Shown in pieces: positions 10,201 through 20,700 of a stretch of DNA of 64,000 nucleotides. Both the position numbers and the translations under genes were made by a program. Location of the stretch: the NCBI GenBank assembly GCA_029339195.1, contig JAPTJF010000105.1, positions 62,001-126,000 of the forward strand. Reading direction: 5' to 3'. The notes under the pieces are model-generated. The model ran no database searches. It was not told where the DNA came from and saw only the letters and a program-made list of their open reading frames with translations. The number at the start of each line of letters is the position of its first letter. Position 1 is the stretch's first letter. The DNA comes from Micractinium sp. NFX-FRZ. Taxonomy: Eukaryota > Chlorophyta > Trebouxiophyceae > Chlorellales > Chlorellaceae.

Positions 10201-13200
10201 TCCCCGGCTTGCCTGTTGCAGCAGAGCAGCACAGGCTGTCCCTGCGCAACTCTGCGCGGGCAACCGGCCGGCACTGCCAGCTCAGCGCATCGCAGCCAGC
10301 TCAGCTGAACTGGCGTGAGCTTACTCGATGACCGGCGGCTCCTGCAGCTGCAGCACCGAGCTGAAGCTGGCGTCGCGAGCGTCGGCGTGCGGGTGGGGGG
10401 GCGAGATCACGTCCATCACGTGGTCTGCAGTGGACATATGTGGATGGCAGAGGGCACAGGGGATGGCAGCGTGAGAGCGTAGGGCGAGGGGCAAGGGTAG
10501 ATGGCAACCACAAGTGATCTGGCACGCCAGGGAGGGAGGGAGGAAGACGAGGAGGGTGCGGGCAGGGCAGGGCCAGGTGAGGCCCAGGCTTGGTGGCGCC
10601 TTCCCGCCTTCCCCACGCTGCTGTCTCCGCAGCAGCACAGCGGCAGCCAGAAGCCACAGCATGCAGGCGCGGGCGTCGTCAGCAAGCGGCAGCGCACCCG
10701 CGGGGTTGGTGAGCGGCGGGCAGGGGAAGCCGGCTTTGGCAAAGAAGTTGACGGCCGTGGAGGGCGGGCCCTGGAACACCACTTTCCCGCCCTGCGTGGG
10801 TGGCAAGGGAGCGCAGTCCAGTCGCTGGCATCAGTGGGGCAGCAGGGGGAAGAATTGCACATGCAGCCCATGCTCTTTTAGGAGCCTTCTGCCAGACTGT
10901 GCTGCTGCCTGCCATGCATGCCATGCCTGCTGTGCCTGCCGCGCGACTGCTGTGCATGCCATGCATGCTGCGCCTGCCGTGCCTGCTGTGCTCGCCTGGA
11001 GGAGGAAGAGGTTGTGGAAGAGGGCGAAGATCTTGGCGGAGGGCTGGTGGATGGTGCACAGGATGGTGCAGCGCCGGGAGTCGGCCAGGTCGCGCAGCAG
11101 GGTGCACAGGCTCAGCGCCGTGGCTGCATGAAGGGGGTGGGGGGTGGGGGGTGATTGGTCAGGACGGGCAGGGGGTCTGACGGGGTGGAAGGGTCGGCCC
11201 TGTCAGGCAGCAGGGTGCACAGGCTCAGCGCCGTGGCTGCGCAGCGGGGGTGGGGGGTGGGGGGGTGATTGGTCAGCACAGGTGCGGGGGGCTCAGAGGG
11301 AAGGGGGGGGGGGCGATGCAGATGATGGAAGGCTAGTGTGTAACGCAAAGAGGGGCATTATGAAGCCCAAAGAGGAGCACTCACTGCTGTCCAGGCCGGA
11401 GGTGGGCTCATCCAGGAAGATGAGGCGGGGGCGGGTGAGCAGCTCCATCGCCACGCACAGCCGCTTCCGCTCGCCTGCACGGGGTGGGGGGATGCCGAAA
11501 GAGTGCCAGGCAGGCGAATCAGCGACCCTTTCGCCACGCATAGACGCTCCGTCTCGCGCAGCGGCGACATGTTGCGGAGCGGTGCGGGCGAGGGAGTGCA
11601 GGAGTCTGGATGCGACACTAAAGGCGCAAGACCGGGTGGTGGGGGCATGTACAGTTGCAACAGCGGGTCGCAGTGTGGGGCATGGGGGGAGGCTCTTGAG
11701 CGCTGTGCTGTGCTGTGCTGCACTGTGCTGTGCTGTGCTCACCGCCGCTGATGCCCTTGCGCAGCGGGCTGCCCACCAGGGTGTGCCTGCAGGTGATGAG
11801 GGGAGGGCAGGAGAGCACGGCAGGCGGGGAATGTCAGTGAGCTCTCAGGCCCCGGCCCTGGGCCCTTTTGCCTCGATCAAGCTGGGGCTGCTCTGCCAGC
11901 GCGCTTCCTGCCCTGCCGGCCTGCCTGGGGTGTGGCAGCCAGGCACACTCCTCGTGCCCAGCCTCCCCCACCCCCAGCCCCAACCACCAGTGCCACATCA
12001 CAGGCGCGCCTCCCACCTGCAGTTGTGCAGCTTGCACGCGTCAATCACTTCCTCAATCCGCTCCACCCGGGTCTCCACACTTGTGTCTGACGGCAGGCGC
12101 AGCTGCGAGCGGGGGGCAGGGCAGGGCAGGGCAGGGCAGGGCAAGGCAAGACAGGGGGCTGTGAATCTCCATTCTTCCACACCACCGATACCGCTGCTCA
12201 GAGCAGGCGCGCACACGCAGCGCCACCTGATTGCCCCCTGTCCACTGCCGCCGCACTTCAACCATTTGATTCAATTGTTGAACGCCGCCCTCACCTTGGC
12301 TGCGTAAATCAGCGTCTCCTCCACCGTGTAGTGAGCCGACAGGATGTCGTCCTGCGGCATGGCAGGGCACACGAGGAGGGAGGCAAGGCAAGAACGGCGC
12401 AACAAGAGGGTGGGCTGGGGCGGTGGGAGAGAAGGGGCGGGCAGGGCAGCCCAGGGCATGCAGCGGCAGGCTGGTTCCCCCGGACCACCCCCGCTGAAGC
12501 CAGGCTGTGTGAGCGTTGCAAGCATGAGAACAAGGGGTAAGATCTGTGCCGCAGGCAGCATTAGTGGTGCCATGGCACCGCAGCCGGCCCTCCCGTTGGG
12601 CTGCTCAGCCATACAATCCAGCGGTGCCAAAGAGAGAAGAGTTCCAAGCGGCCACCCCGCCCAGTGGGGATATGATTGCTGACTGTTGCTTGCTGTCGGC
12701 GTGCTTCAAATGCGCCCCCCCCCCCCCAGTGCTGGTTGCTGGCTGTTGCTTGCTGATACGTGGCTTCTAACCTGCATTACGTAGCTGCAGCGGTGGAGCA
12801 GGGGGCGGGGCAGGATGTGGGAGGGGCAAGAGAGGTGAATGGTGGGTGGTGGGGACGGTGACATGGGGCAGGGCGGGAGGCCAGGCGGGCAGGCAGCACA
12901 GGTTGGGCAGAGCGCCTGCGTCTGGAGCGCTGCCACGGCACACGTGTCCTCCCTCAGCTGCACACACAAAGTCATTGCACCCCGCCTCCCCGTCCCGCCG
13001 CCCGTGCTGTCTGCCTCCTCCCCTTGCTGTCTGCACCCTGCCTAGGCTGTCTGCCTCCTCCCCTTGCTGTCTGCCCCTGCCTAGGCTGTCTGCCTCCTGC
13101 CCCTTCCGTCTGCCCCCCGAGCGCGCCACACCTGGCAATGCGCTTCAGCACCGCCAGCGAGTATGGGTGCCCGTTGATGCGTGCCTTGCCCTCCATCACC

Positions 13201-13893
13201 GCCCCCTTGTCCATGCGGCAGGCCAGAGCGTTGAGCAGCGTCGACTTGCCGGCGCCGCTGGGGCCTGCAGGGGCGGGGCGGGCAGACGAGCTGGGGCTTG
13301 GAAGCAAGCCCGCAGGCATGCTAACACGCTGGGGGGGCGCAACAGCGACAAAGTTCCGCCGTGTTTGTCTGAGCATGCCAGGGCTTGAACCAAGGCTTTG
13401 CCCAGTGCAAGCTCCACCCGCTCCAGGCATGTTCAGCCTGCAGGTGCATCGTTTCATGGCAGCAGTGCTGCACCCCCCGGCGTCTGCCCACTCTGCCCGC
13501 GCATCTCAGCCCGCGCAAGGGCGGCGCATGCCGCGCCCTGCTCGCTGCTCACCCATGATCGCCGTGAAGCCCGCGCCGACCTGGCCAGACACATTGTCAA
13601 GCAGGCGCTTCTTGAACCTGCAAGGCGGGCACGTAGCAATGGGGGCGGCTCATTGCGCCATGGGCGGTGCAAGGCCCTAGGGCGCCGGGCGGCGGCGGCG
13701 GCAGAGGCGCTGGCGGCGGCGGCAGAAGGTGCCGTGGCCACCTGTGTTTCGGCGAGCGGGGCGGCCAGAGGCTACTGTAGAGCGGGGCTCACTTTGTTGA
13801 AATCACTGAAAGCTCTGACCAGGCCAGCTCTACTTCTGAGCCCGGCTCCAAGGAGCCGCTGGCCTGCGCCTCGACATCGTTTGCGTCGTCCAT
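7267..13893 (-). CDS. ABCG (WBC) half-size ABC transporter
   Basis: Nineteen exons (13793-13893, 13553-13617, 13132-13264, 12772-12784, 12295-12351, 12017-12102, 11743-11786, 11385-11474, 10996-11123, 10698-10791, 10325-10424, 10083-10160, 9848-9933, 9590-9669, 9043-9231, 8630-8741, 8133-8235, 7602-7682, 7267-7426) give 599 residues. The start is fixed by an in-frame TAG just upstream of the ATG. The nucleotide-binding domain comes first: Walker [10 protein letters not shown] (56-64), signature ISGGERKR (about 163-170), Walker B LIFLDEP (about 184-190), D-loop SGLDS and H-loop CTIHQPS (about 217-223). A membrane domain of about six spans follows (roughly 330-595), with [11 protein letters not shown] before the last span as in plant and animal ABCG proteins. 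Such half-transporters dimerise and export lipids or small hydrophobic compounds; the substrate cannot be told. Introns after exons 9 and 15 use GC donors. Confidence 0.93.
8278..8465. repeat. purine simple repeats in ABCG intron 16
   Basis: Intron 16 holds a run of about six ggcgagaaga-like units (8278-8335) and a GGAA/GAAG tract (8425-8462). Confidence 0.8.
8690..8973 (-). repeat. exon echo: three copies of ABCG exon 16 start
   Basis: The first ~50 bases of exon 16 plus acceptor (8690-8746) recur at about 8793-8851 and 8910-8973 within intron 15, spacing about 101 and 120 bp. Both copies keep a CTGCAG acceptor, better than the ATGCAG of the real exon, and stay open in the same frame at first ([12 protein letters not shown], then [12 protein letters not shown]). 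Confidence 0.85.
9196..9432 (-). repeat. exon echo: ABCG exon 15 start
   Basis: The exon 15 edge with its acceptor (9199-9240) is repeated at 9286-9330 with few changes, and a third, shorter and poorer copy lies near 9400-9430. Spacing is about 90-110 bp. Confidence 0.75.
11090..11275 (-). repeat. exon echo: ABCG exon 9 start plus intron
   Basis: The block 11094-11156 recurs at 11205-11274 nearly unchanged. It includes the first bases of exon 9, the acceptor, and a G-rich intron tract ending in tgattggtcag, so the duplicated unit (about 112 bp) spans the junction. Confidence 0.85.
11440..11562 (-). repeat. exon echo: ABCG exon 8 start (diverged)
   Basis: The exon 8 edge (about 11446-11480) has a diverged copy near 11528-11562 sharing tcgccacgca and a following Arg-rich codon string. 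Confidence 0.5.
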
Positions 13894-14245
13894 GCTGATG
13901 TTCTAAGCGCCACAGGGAGAGAAACAATGGCACAAAGGACTCTACCACGCACTGCCTGCAAAGAGCCCGTCCAGTCACTGAAGCAGCGGCTCTACTAATA
14001 TGTTTCCGCCAAGACGGCAATGCCTCCAACGCGCGTTGTCTAGTCGCCACAAACAGCGCGCTTAATGGAGCGCAGGTAGCGCGGTGCGCCTTGTGGGGCA
14101 AGGTACTGCAGGAGGCGGCAGGCAGCGGCGGTGGCGGCAGCCCAGTCAGCGGCGCAGATGCCTGGCATCCGTGCCCCCTGTGCCGCCTTGTTCCGCTGAT
14201 TGTCTTAAACACTGGGGCCTCAAGAGCACAGATCACGGTCCAGGC
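13894..14245. promoter_or_regulatory. shared upstream region of divergent ABCG and SDR genes
   Basis: Only 352 bp separate the two divergent start codons, so both promoters must overlap or lie back to back. No TATA box or other clear element was recognised. Confidence 0.45.
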
Positions 14246-16817
14246 ATGCTGTCAGGCCAGAAAGCCCTAGTAACAGGGGCGTCGAAAGGCGTGGGTGAGT
14301 GAGGGCGTCAGGCAGGCAGGGCGCCAGAGAAGGACAGCTGTGCACGGTGCCTGGCCCCCTAGTGCACCCTACATGGGTCCCCCAGGGAGGTGGGGTGCAA
14401 CCCCAGGGGAGCACGCCGCAGGTTGGGCGCGGGGCACGACGGCAGGGTGCGGGTGGCGAGAGAGCCCGAGGGCCGTGCCACATGCTGCGGCTGCCCCGCA
14501 TGGATGCATCAATGCAGTGACCCTGTCTGGGTTCAGCAGTTCCTAATTGCTCCTAATTGGAACATGAGGTGCCCAGCATACATGGCGGGCCGTACACCAG
14601 CGGTGCCTGGCAAACTCGCCTCATCAGCTGCCCTCCATGCCGCCCGAGACTGTGGCCGCTAGTTCTGGTCTGGCCTGTCCCAAAGGGCTGTTCACACCCC
14701 CTGAAAGAGGCAGCCAACTTCCGACTGAACTGCCAAACTAGGTATTGAGCCTCACGATGAAACCAATGGTGGCCGTCGCTGCAGGCGCCACGGTCGCCGA
14801 GGCGCTTGCCCGAGAGGGCGCCGTGGTGTGCCTGGTGGCCCGGAGCGAGGATGCCCTGCGGGAGACGGCGCAGCGCTGCCAGGGCGCCGGCGCCGGCGGG
14901 GTGACGGTGCACCCTTGTGACCTGTCAGACCCAGCAGCGGTGGGTGGGTGGGCGGGTGGTGTGCGCTCCTGCTGAGGCAGAGGGAAGGCATGCTTGCTCA
15001 ACTTGGTAGCTGCGGCCGGGCTGGCGGGTGCGCACGTTAGCTCGGCTGCTGCTATCTGCAGGCGAGCGGCCGGCACTGCTGTGCATGGCGTGCTTTCGGC
15101 AGGCCCTGCCACCCCTACACATGCGCTGCCCCATCCCCCCTCCTCCCCTCTCGCCCGTCGTCATTCCGCCTCCATCCCATCCCCACTCCCTTGCGGCACA
15201 CCTCTCCGCAGACAGACGCCCTGGCGGCCGACCTCCTCTCCACCCACGGTGCCATCGACGTGTTGGTCCATTCGGCGGGGGCCTACCCTGAGGCTGGCAA
15301 GATTGACTTTTTGGAGGGCGACCCAGACAGCTGGGAGGCCGCCTGCAAGTGAGCAAGCGGGAAGCACGGTTGGCACGGCCCGGCATGCCTGCAAGCCCTG
15401 TCTGCCATGCCTGGATGCATCCGTGGGCAGTTGGCTGTGAAGGCCCCGTCACCCGCCTGCCGGCCTTTGGCACTGGTTAGAGAGTGATATCGTGGCGCCA
15501 CCCCACCCTCCCTGCAGGCTCAACATCCTGGCACCCATGCGCCTCACCCGCCTGCTGGCGCCAGCCATGGCCGAGCGCGGTACGCCTGGCCTCGGGCGCT
15601 GTGCACACAAAGGCCTCGTGCACTGGGCTACTGGGGGGTGCAGTGACCAGCTGCATATACAGGCCTGTGCACACAAAACGGCCTGCACGGAAGGGGCAGG
15701 GGGTGAGCAGTTGGCGGCCTGCACAGCCGCCCGCTGCTCTTTGCTCGGTGCCTCGGGCGTGACTGTCGCCCAGCTGGGCGGCACTCACCTCCCCCCTTCC
15801 CCTGGCACAAGAGAGGGGGGCATGTAGACCTACCCCCCTCGAGCCCCCTGCTGCTACCACACTGTTGAGGTTGCCCGCAGGCCGCGGGCTGATCTGCTTT
15901 GTTGGTTCGGTGGCTGGGCTCAAGGGGGTGGCGGATGAGGGGGCCTACGCCGCCACCAAGTGGGCGGTGCGTGGCTTTGCTGGCGCCTGCTACGAGGTGC
16001 GCAGGCAGCTGCTTGCTGGGAAACTTGCTTGCATGCCCAAGCGGTGGTTCGGGCAAGGGTGCACGGCTTTGCTGGCGCCTGCTGCGAGGTGGGTGGTCGC
16101 AGCCCTTCGCTGGGCTGCCCTGCTTGCTTGTTCGAGCCTTAGCACGAGCCAGGTTGCAGAGCAAGGTGTGCCCCGGCGACTCCCTCCCACCTCGCATCAA
16201 GTGCTGCCTGCCATGCGCGCTGTGCGTGCTCAGCATTCCCCTGCAGGAGCTGTGCGGCCACGGCGTCAAGGTGTGCCTCATTGAGCCCTCACACATTGCT
16301 ACCGACATGGCCATGGCCCAGGTGGGGCGGTACTGCATGGTACCGCTCGCCGTGGGGAAGTCGGGGGGGCACCCGCCGCACAAGTAGACGAATCTATAGC
16401 TGATGTCCCCTCCCCTCCCCCCACCCTCCCCCCGCTCGGTCCTTTCTCTGTTGGCCCCATGCGGAAGGCACATGCCACAAGGAGGCCACGAATCAGAGCT
16501 GCTGAACCAGCACCCCTCTCCTCGGTCCCCCCTCCCTGCTGCCCCCGCTCTCAGGGGGGCACCCGCTACAAGGAGATGAAACCGGAGCTGCTGACCCAGA
16601 GCCCCTCTCCCCTCTCCTGAATCCCGCCCCTCCCCATCCCTCCCTTTCCCCGTTGACTCCCTTCCAGGGCGGCACCCGCTACAAGGAGATGAAGCCGGAG
16701 CTGATGATTCAGCCAAAGGACGTGGCGCAGGCGGTGCTGCTGGCGCTGCGGCTGAGCCCGCAAGCCACGCCGGCGGAGCTGGTGCTCAACCGGGTGCAGA
16801 CGCCCTACGAGGCCTGA
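14246..16817 (+). CDS. short-chain dehydrogenase/reductase (SDR)
   Basis: Seven exons (14246-14294, 14785-14939, 15212-15348, 15518-15579, 15881-15996, 16247-16321, 16668-16817) give 247 residues, the usual length of a classical SDR. The nucleotide-binding motif TGASKGVG (10-17) opens the protein, with LVTGAS on a predicted first strand. A catalytic Asn is present in KLNILAPM, Ser is S144 (FVGSVAG) and the YxxxK pair is Y157/K161 in YAATK, so the active site is complete. The IEPSHIATDM segment after the active site is the usual PG/T substrate-loop region. The first six residues leave little room for a targeting peptide. The substrate is unknown; 3-oxoacyl reductases and related enzymes look like this. 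Confidence 0.92.
15958..16100 (+). repeat. exon echo: SDR exon 5 end
   Basis: The end of exon 5 with its donor (15965-16000) is repeated at about 16056-16095, sharing ggctttgctggcgcctgct and a GAGGTG donor-like junction, spacing about 90 bp. Confidence 0.8.
16464..16710 (+). repeat. exon echo: three copies of SDR exon 7 start
   Basis: The real exon 7 start (16668 on) is preceded by copies at about 16555-16598 (near identical, with a TCTCAG acceptor) and 16466-16508 (diverged). Each is followed by the same CT-rich tract, so the unit of about 90-113 bp spans acceptor and exon. Confidence 0.88.
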
Positions 16818-17707
16818 GGCACGGCAGCTCCCCCAGCTGAGGTGCTCCCTCGTGAGGCAGGCAAGCGGCGGCCACGCGGTATCCCAGGCGACAGCTGTCC
16901 ACGCAACAGCCCGACATCCCCCAGCACAGGGTGTGTTGCTGTTCTGCGGATGTGCCCGCCATTGCCCCGACAGCGACAGCCCAGCTGGCCCCCCAAGCGT
17001 CGGGGAGACGCCAGTCCACTTCCTGAGAGCCACAGCCTACCAATGCTGGAGAGGCAGCCCAAAGCGCAGCCCAGCAAGGGGGCTGTGGGAGGCGGTGCTC
17101 ATCCAGCTGCACACACAGGCCAGGAATTGCTGATGTGGCAGCCAGCAGAGAGGCCACCTGAAACGCTGGGCAGTGCGTGTCGTGTGCACGGAGCTGTGTG
17201 CCCAGTGTGAGATACAGCAAGAGTTTTGACATGCAACAAATTGAGTTGAAGGAAGCAAGACGGTTGCAACCTGACCGCCAAGCTCAGTTTCAGGTGCGAG
17301 AGGTTGGCAGGTGCAAGGGTATATCAAGCACCAGCCTGTGCTGCCAGCGGACGGCCCAAGCCAGCCTCCCAGCGCTAGCCTTCCGGGCTGGGGCAGCGGA
17401 CAGCCAAGGAGGGCAGGTAGTGCTCAGGCCTGCTCTAGAGAGGTGGCAGTGCGGCATGCATCGTGGAAAGCATGTGTAGTGCAGTGCGGCGGTAATTGTT
17501 CAATCAACAAAAGTGTGCAGTGTGTGGAGTTATTGCAACCGGGTGTGGTGTGGTGTGGTGTGGTGGTTGAGGGACGGTACGAGATGTGATGAGGTGGCGA
17601 CAGGTACGACGCAGGCAGGCCACAGGAGGAGGTAGACTCCCCCACCAGTACTGCTGTGAGGCAAAGAAGCTGGTGGATCAAACCAGGATAAAAGCTCCCA
17701 GCTCCGA
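16818..17707. other. convergent 3' intergenic region
   Basis: Between the SDR and GH3 stop codons. No exon was recognised. A short GTGTG run occurs at 17546-17565. Confidence 0.5.
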
Positions 17708-20700
17708 TCACGCAAGCACCAGGACGGCGGCGGCCGGCTGATCAGCGCCAAACCGAACAGAGTACGCCCCGCACGGCGGCGCCGGGTCGCCAAAGCCGGC
17801 CCACGCAGAGGCAGCCCCGCCCGCCAGCGGCAGCCAAAAGGTGAGGCGCTGCGTCGCGCCGGGCGCCAGCAGCGCGCTGCGCTGGTAGCCGGCCAGCGCT
17901 TGCACCAAGTCTGTGCCGGCCTTGCCACGTGCGCAGCCCGAGCCAGTCACTGTGGCACGTGGCAGGGTGCCCCCGGGGGCGGCGCGCGCATAGCTCATCA
18001 GCACAAGCACCGCGTTGTCTGCAGCCAGCTTGCCACTGTTGGTGAGGTTGACTGCCACGTGGGCGCCCTTGCCGGCAGAGGCGGTCAGGCTGATGGAGCC
18101 CTGGGGTAGGGTGAAGTTGGTGTAGGAGAGGCCCCACCCAAAGGGGTAGAGCGGCGCCTCGCCGCGCCAGTAGCGGTGGGTGCGCCCTGCACATGAGAGC
18201 AAGCGGGAGTGGGGCATGGTTGGGGTGGGCGGGGCCGCATAGGCGGAGGCTGGGGTAAGGCTGTAAGACAGCCCACCCCTGCTGGCACCCCATGCTCCAG
18301 CACACCCCTGCTAAACCCCCCCATCCCACCACCAAACTCCTGCAAAGCTCGGCAGGCTCCCACGCGACATCCAGCACCCCATCCTGCAGGCCTCCCTGCT
18401 AGCACTCCATCCCCTGCCAACCTCCCAGCCCACAGCCAGCACACACGGATGGATGCCCAGCCGCTCTCACCCGGGTACCTCCCGCTGGCCCGCATGCGCA
18501 TGTCGGTCATGGGCAGCTGCGAGGTGTAGCTGTCGCGGTACCACGTCACCGGCAGGCGGCCTGCGGCGGGCCACGTGGCAGGGGGCAGGGGAGGCACCGG
18601 GCAGCATGAGCAAAGACACCTGCGGAACGTGGTGCATGGCCGACCCTGTGCAAGGCCAACTGGAGGTGCATGCCGTGAGCAGTGTAGTGTGCGTCCTGGA
18701 GAGGCTGCTGCGGTCGGCGCTTCACAACAGGGGCGGTGCCTGCCAGCGGCGCAACTGCCGACGGTGGCCCACCTGAGGGCGAGAGCTTGCCGAGCAGGAG
18801 GTCGGCGATGGCGGGGGCGCCCTCACTGGGGGCCCAGGCCGTCAGGATGGCGCCCACCCGCGGGGAGGCCTGCATGTCGGACACATCCAGAGGCCCGCCG
18901 TGCACCTGCCGGCAGGGTGGGAGGGCGGGTGAGGGGGATGTGTGCACGTGAGTGTACCATGCAGTGCATCAGGCTGAGCGTGCGTGGTGCAGGGTGGGCA
19001 GAAGGTTGGGTTGGCAGGCAGGCAGGCGGGCGGGCGGGCGGGCAGGCAGGGGGCACAATGCATGTGCCTCAGTGCCAGCACCACAAGCTCACCAGCACCA
19101 CCACAAGCTTGCTGGTTGTGCGCGTGGCGATGGCCTGCATGGCGGGGGGGCTAGAAGGGGTGGCAGTCGGGTGGTGGTACCAGCGCATGGCTGCCATTGC
19201 TTTGCCACGTAATTTGCTGATCGGGGTTGCCCGAAGCTCATTTCGTACTGTGGTGCGCTCACCTTGAAACAACGCCTGTGCTTGTCACGCTGGAAGCAGT
19301 CAAGCACAGCAACAGGTAGCAAGCCGCACATGTATGTGTCCGCCCACCCATAACATGCAGCTGAATCTCGCCTGGAACAGCTTGCGCTGGTTGGACGTGA
19401 GCTTGAGCGTGAGGCGGTCCAGCGTCTCACCCTCCTCACGGGGAGCGTACGCCGTCTGAAGTGGGGGGAAAGCGGTACAGGGGAGGAAGGCTGAGTGCGA
19501 CGTGGCAGCTGGTGCAAGGCGCGGGCCGGCCCACCTGGCCGTACGCAGCACCTTCTTGCGGGCAACCAGCAGGCTTCCTGGCTGCATTCATCCGCCCCTA
19601 CCACCTGTCATACATTTTTTTGTGCCTTCTGCCCGAGGCGTTGGCGGGCACTGCTGCAGCCGCCCTGAGCTCACCGGCCCCCCTGGGACGACGTCGTTAG
19701 ACTTGCGGATGCGGGTGCCCAGGAACAGGATGCATGCGTCGGCAGCCTGCAGCAGGTCGGGGCGTGAATGTGTTGCAGCAGCGCAGGGGGCGGGGAGGCA
19801 GGTGTGGGGGAGGGTATATATATATAGGCAGGGCTGCATCCTCTCCCCCCCCCAGATGCCCCCGCCACCTGCCAGCACACGTCATCACCCCATCCCCGGC
19901 GCTAGCTGTTGCACTGCAATGGCCGCCGTGCCCGCCCTGCACAACTCGCCTGGCAGCGCGCCACGTCAGATGCCACGTTGGCATTGGTGTAGTACTTGGC
20001 AGTGCCGGGCGCATAGGTCACCTGCGCATGTGGGTGGGCGGGTGTGGTGAGAGGTGTGCGGGCTTGCTGGGCGGTGGAAGCCAAGAGGCAGTGTTAGGAG
20101 GATGGCAAGGGGGCGCAACAACTTCACACCCATGCCTCCTGATACCCTGCTCCCTCTATGCTCAAGCAGCTGCAGTGCTTGATGCGCACATGCCAGCACG
20201 ACTCAGTAGACTATGGCAAGGACCATGGACCTCCCGTCAATCGATCAATGGTGGTTCAACAATGTCCCGTGCTCACCTTGACGCGCGACGGCAGCGCCGC
20301 ACGGAGGGCTTCCAGCGGTGTGGTAACGCCCGAGTTGGGGAAGGAATAGTAGTTGCTGCGGGGGGCCAGGGGCAGGATCAGGGAGACATGGCAGGGAGGG
20401 AGGGCAGGGACTGTAGGGTGGGAGGGGCGGGCGGGGCGGCGGCCGGGGCACGGGCGAGGCGGGGAGGCGGCACGAGCGGTGGGGAGGAGCCCGGCCGGGG
20501 CAGGCTGGGTGCCGGCGGGGTGCAGCGTGCAGCAGCGTGCGGGCGCAGTGGTGACAGTTCAACTCCTGACCTGTACAGTTTGAGGCATTCCCTTGGAGTA
20601 GGGGTGCATGAATGCACGAGCTGAGGGCTAATTAGGGTGGTTTACTGTATGCAGGCCACGTGCAGCTGCTGCGGCTCACCCCATGATAGCATAGGGCTCG

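Noticed and set aside
11144..12307. 387-codon plus-strand frame across ABCG introns and exons
   Set aside because: It overlaps ABCG exons encoding Walker B and signature motifs on the other strand and encodes no recognisable protein.
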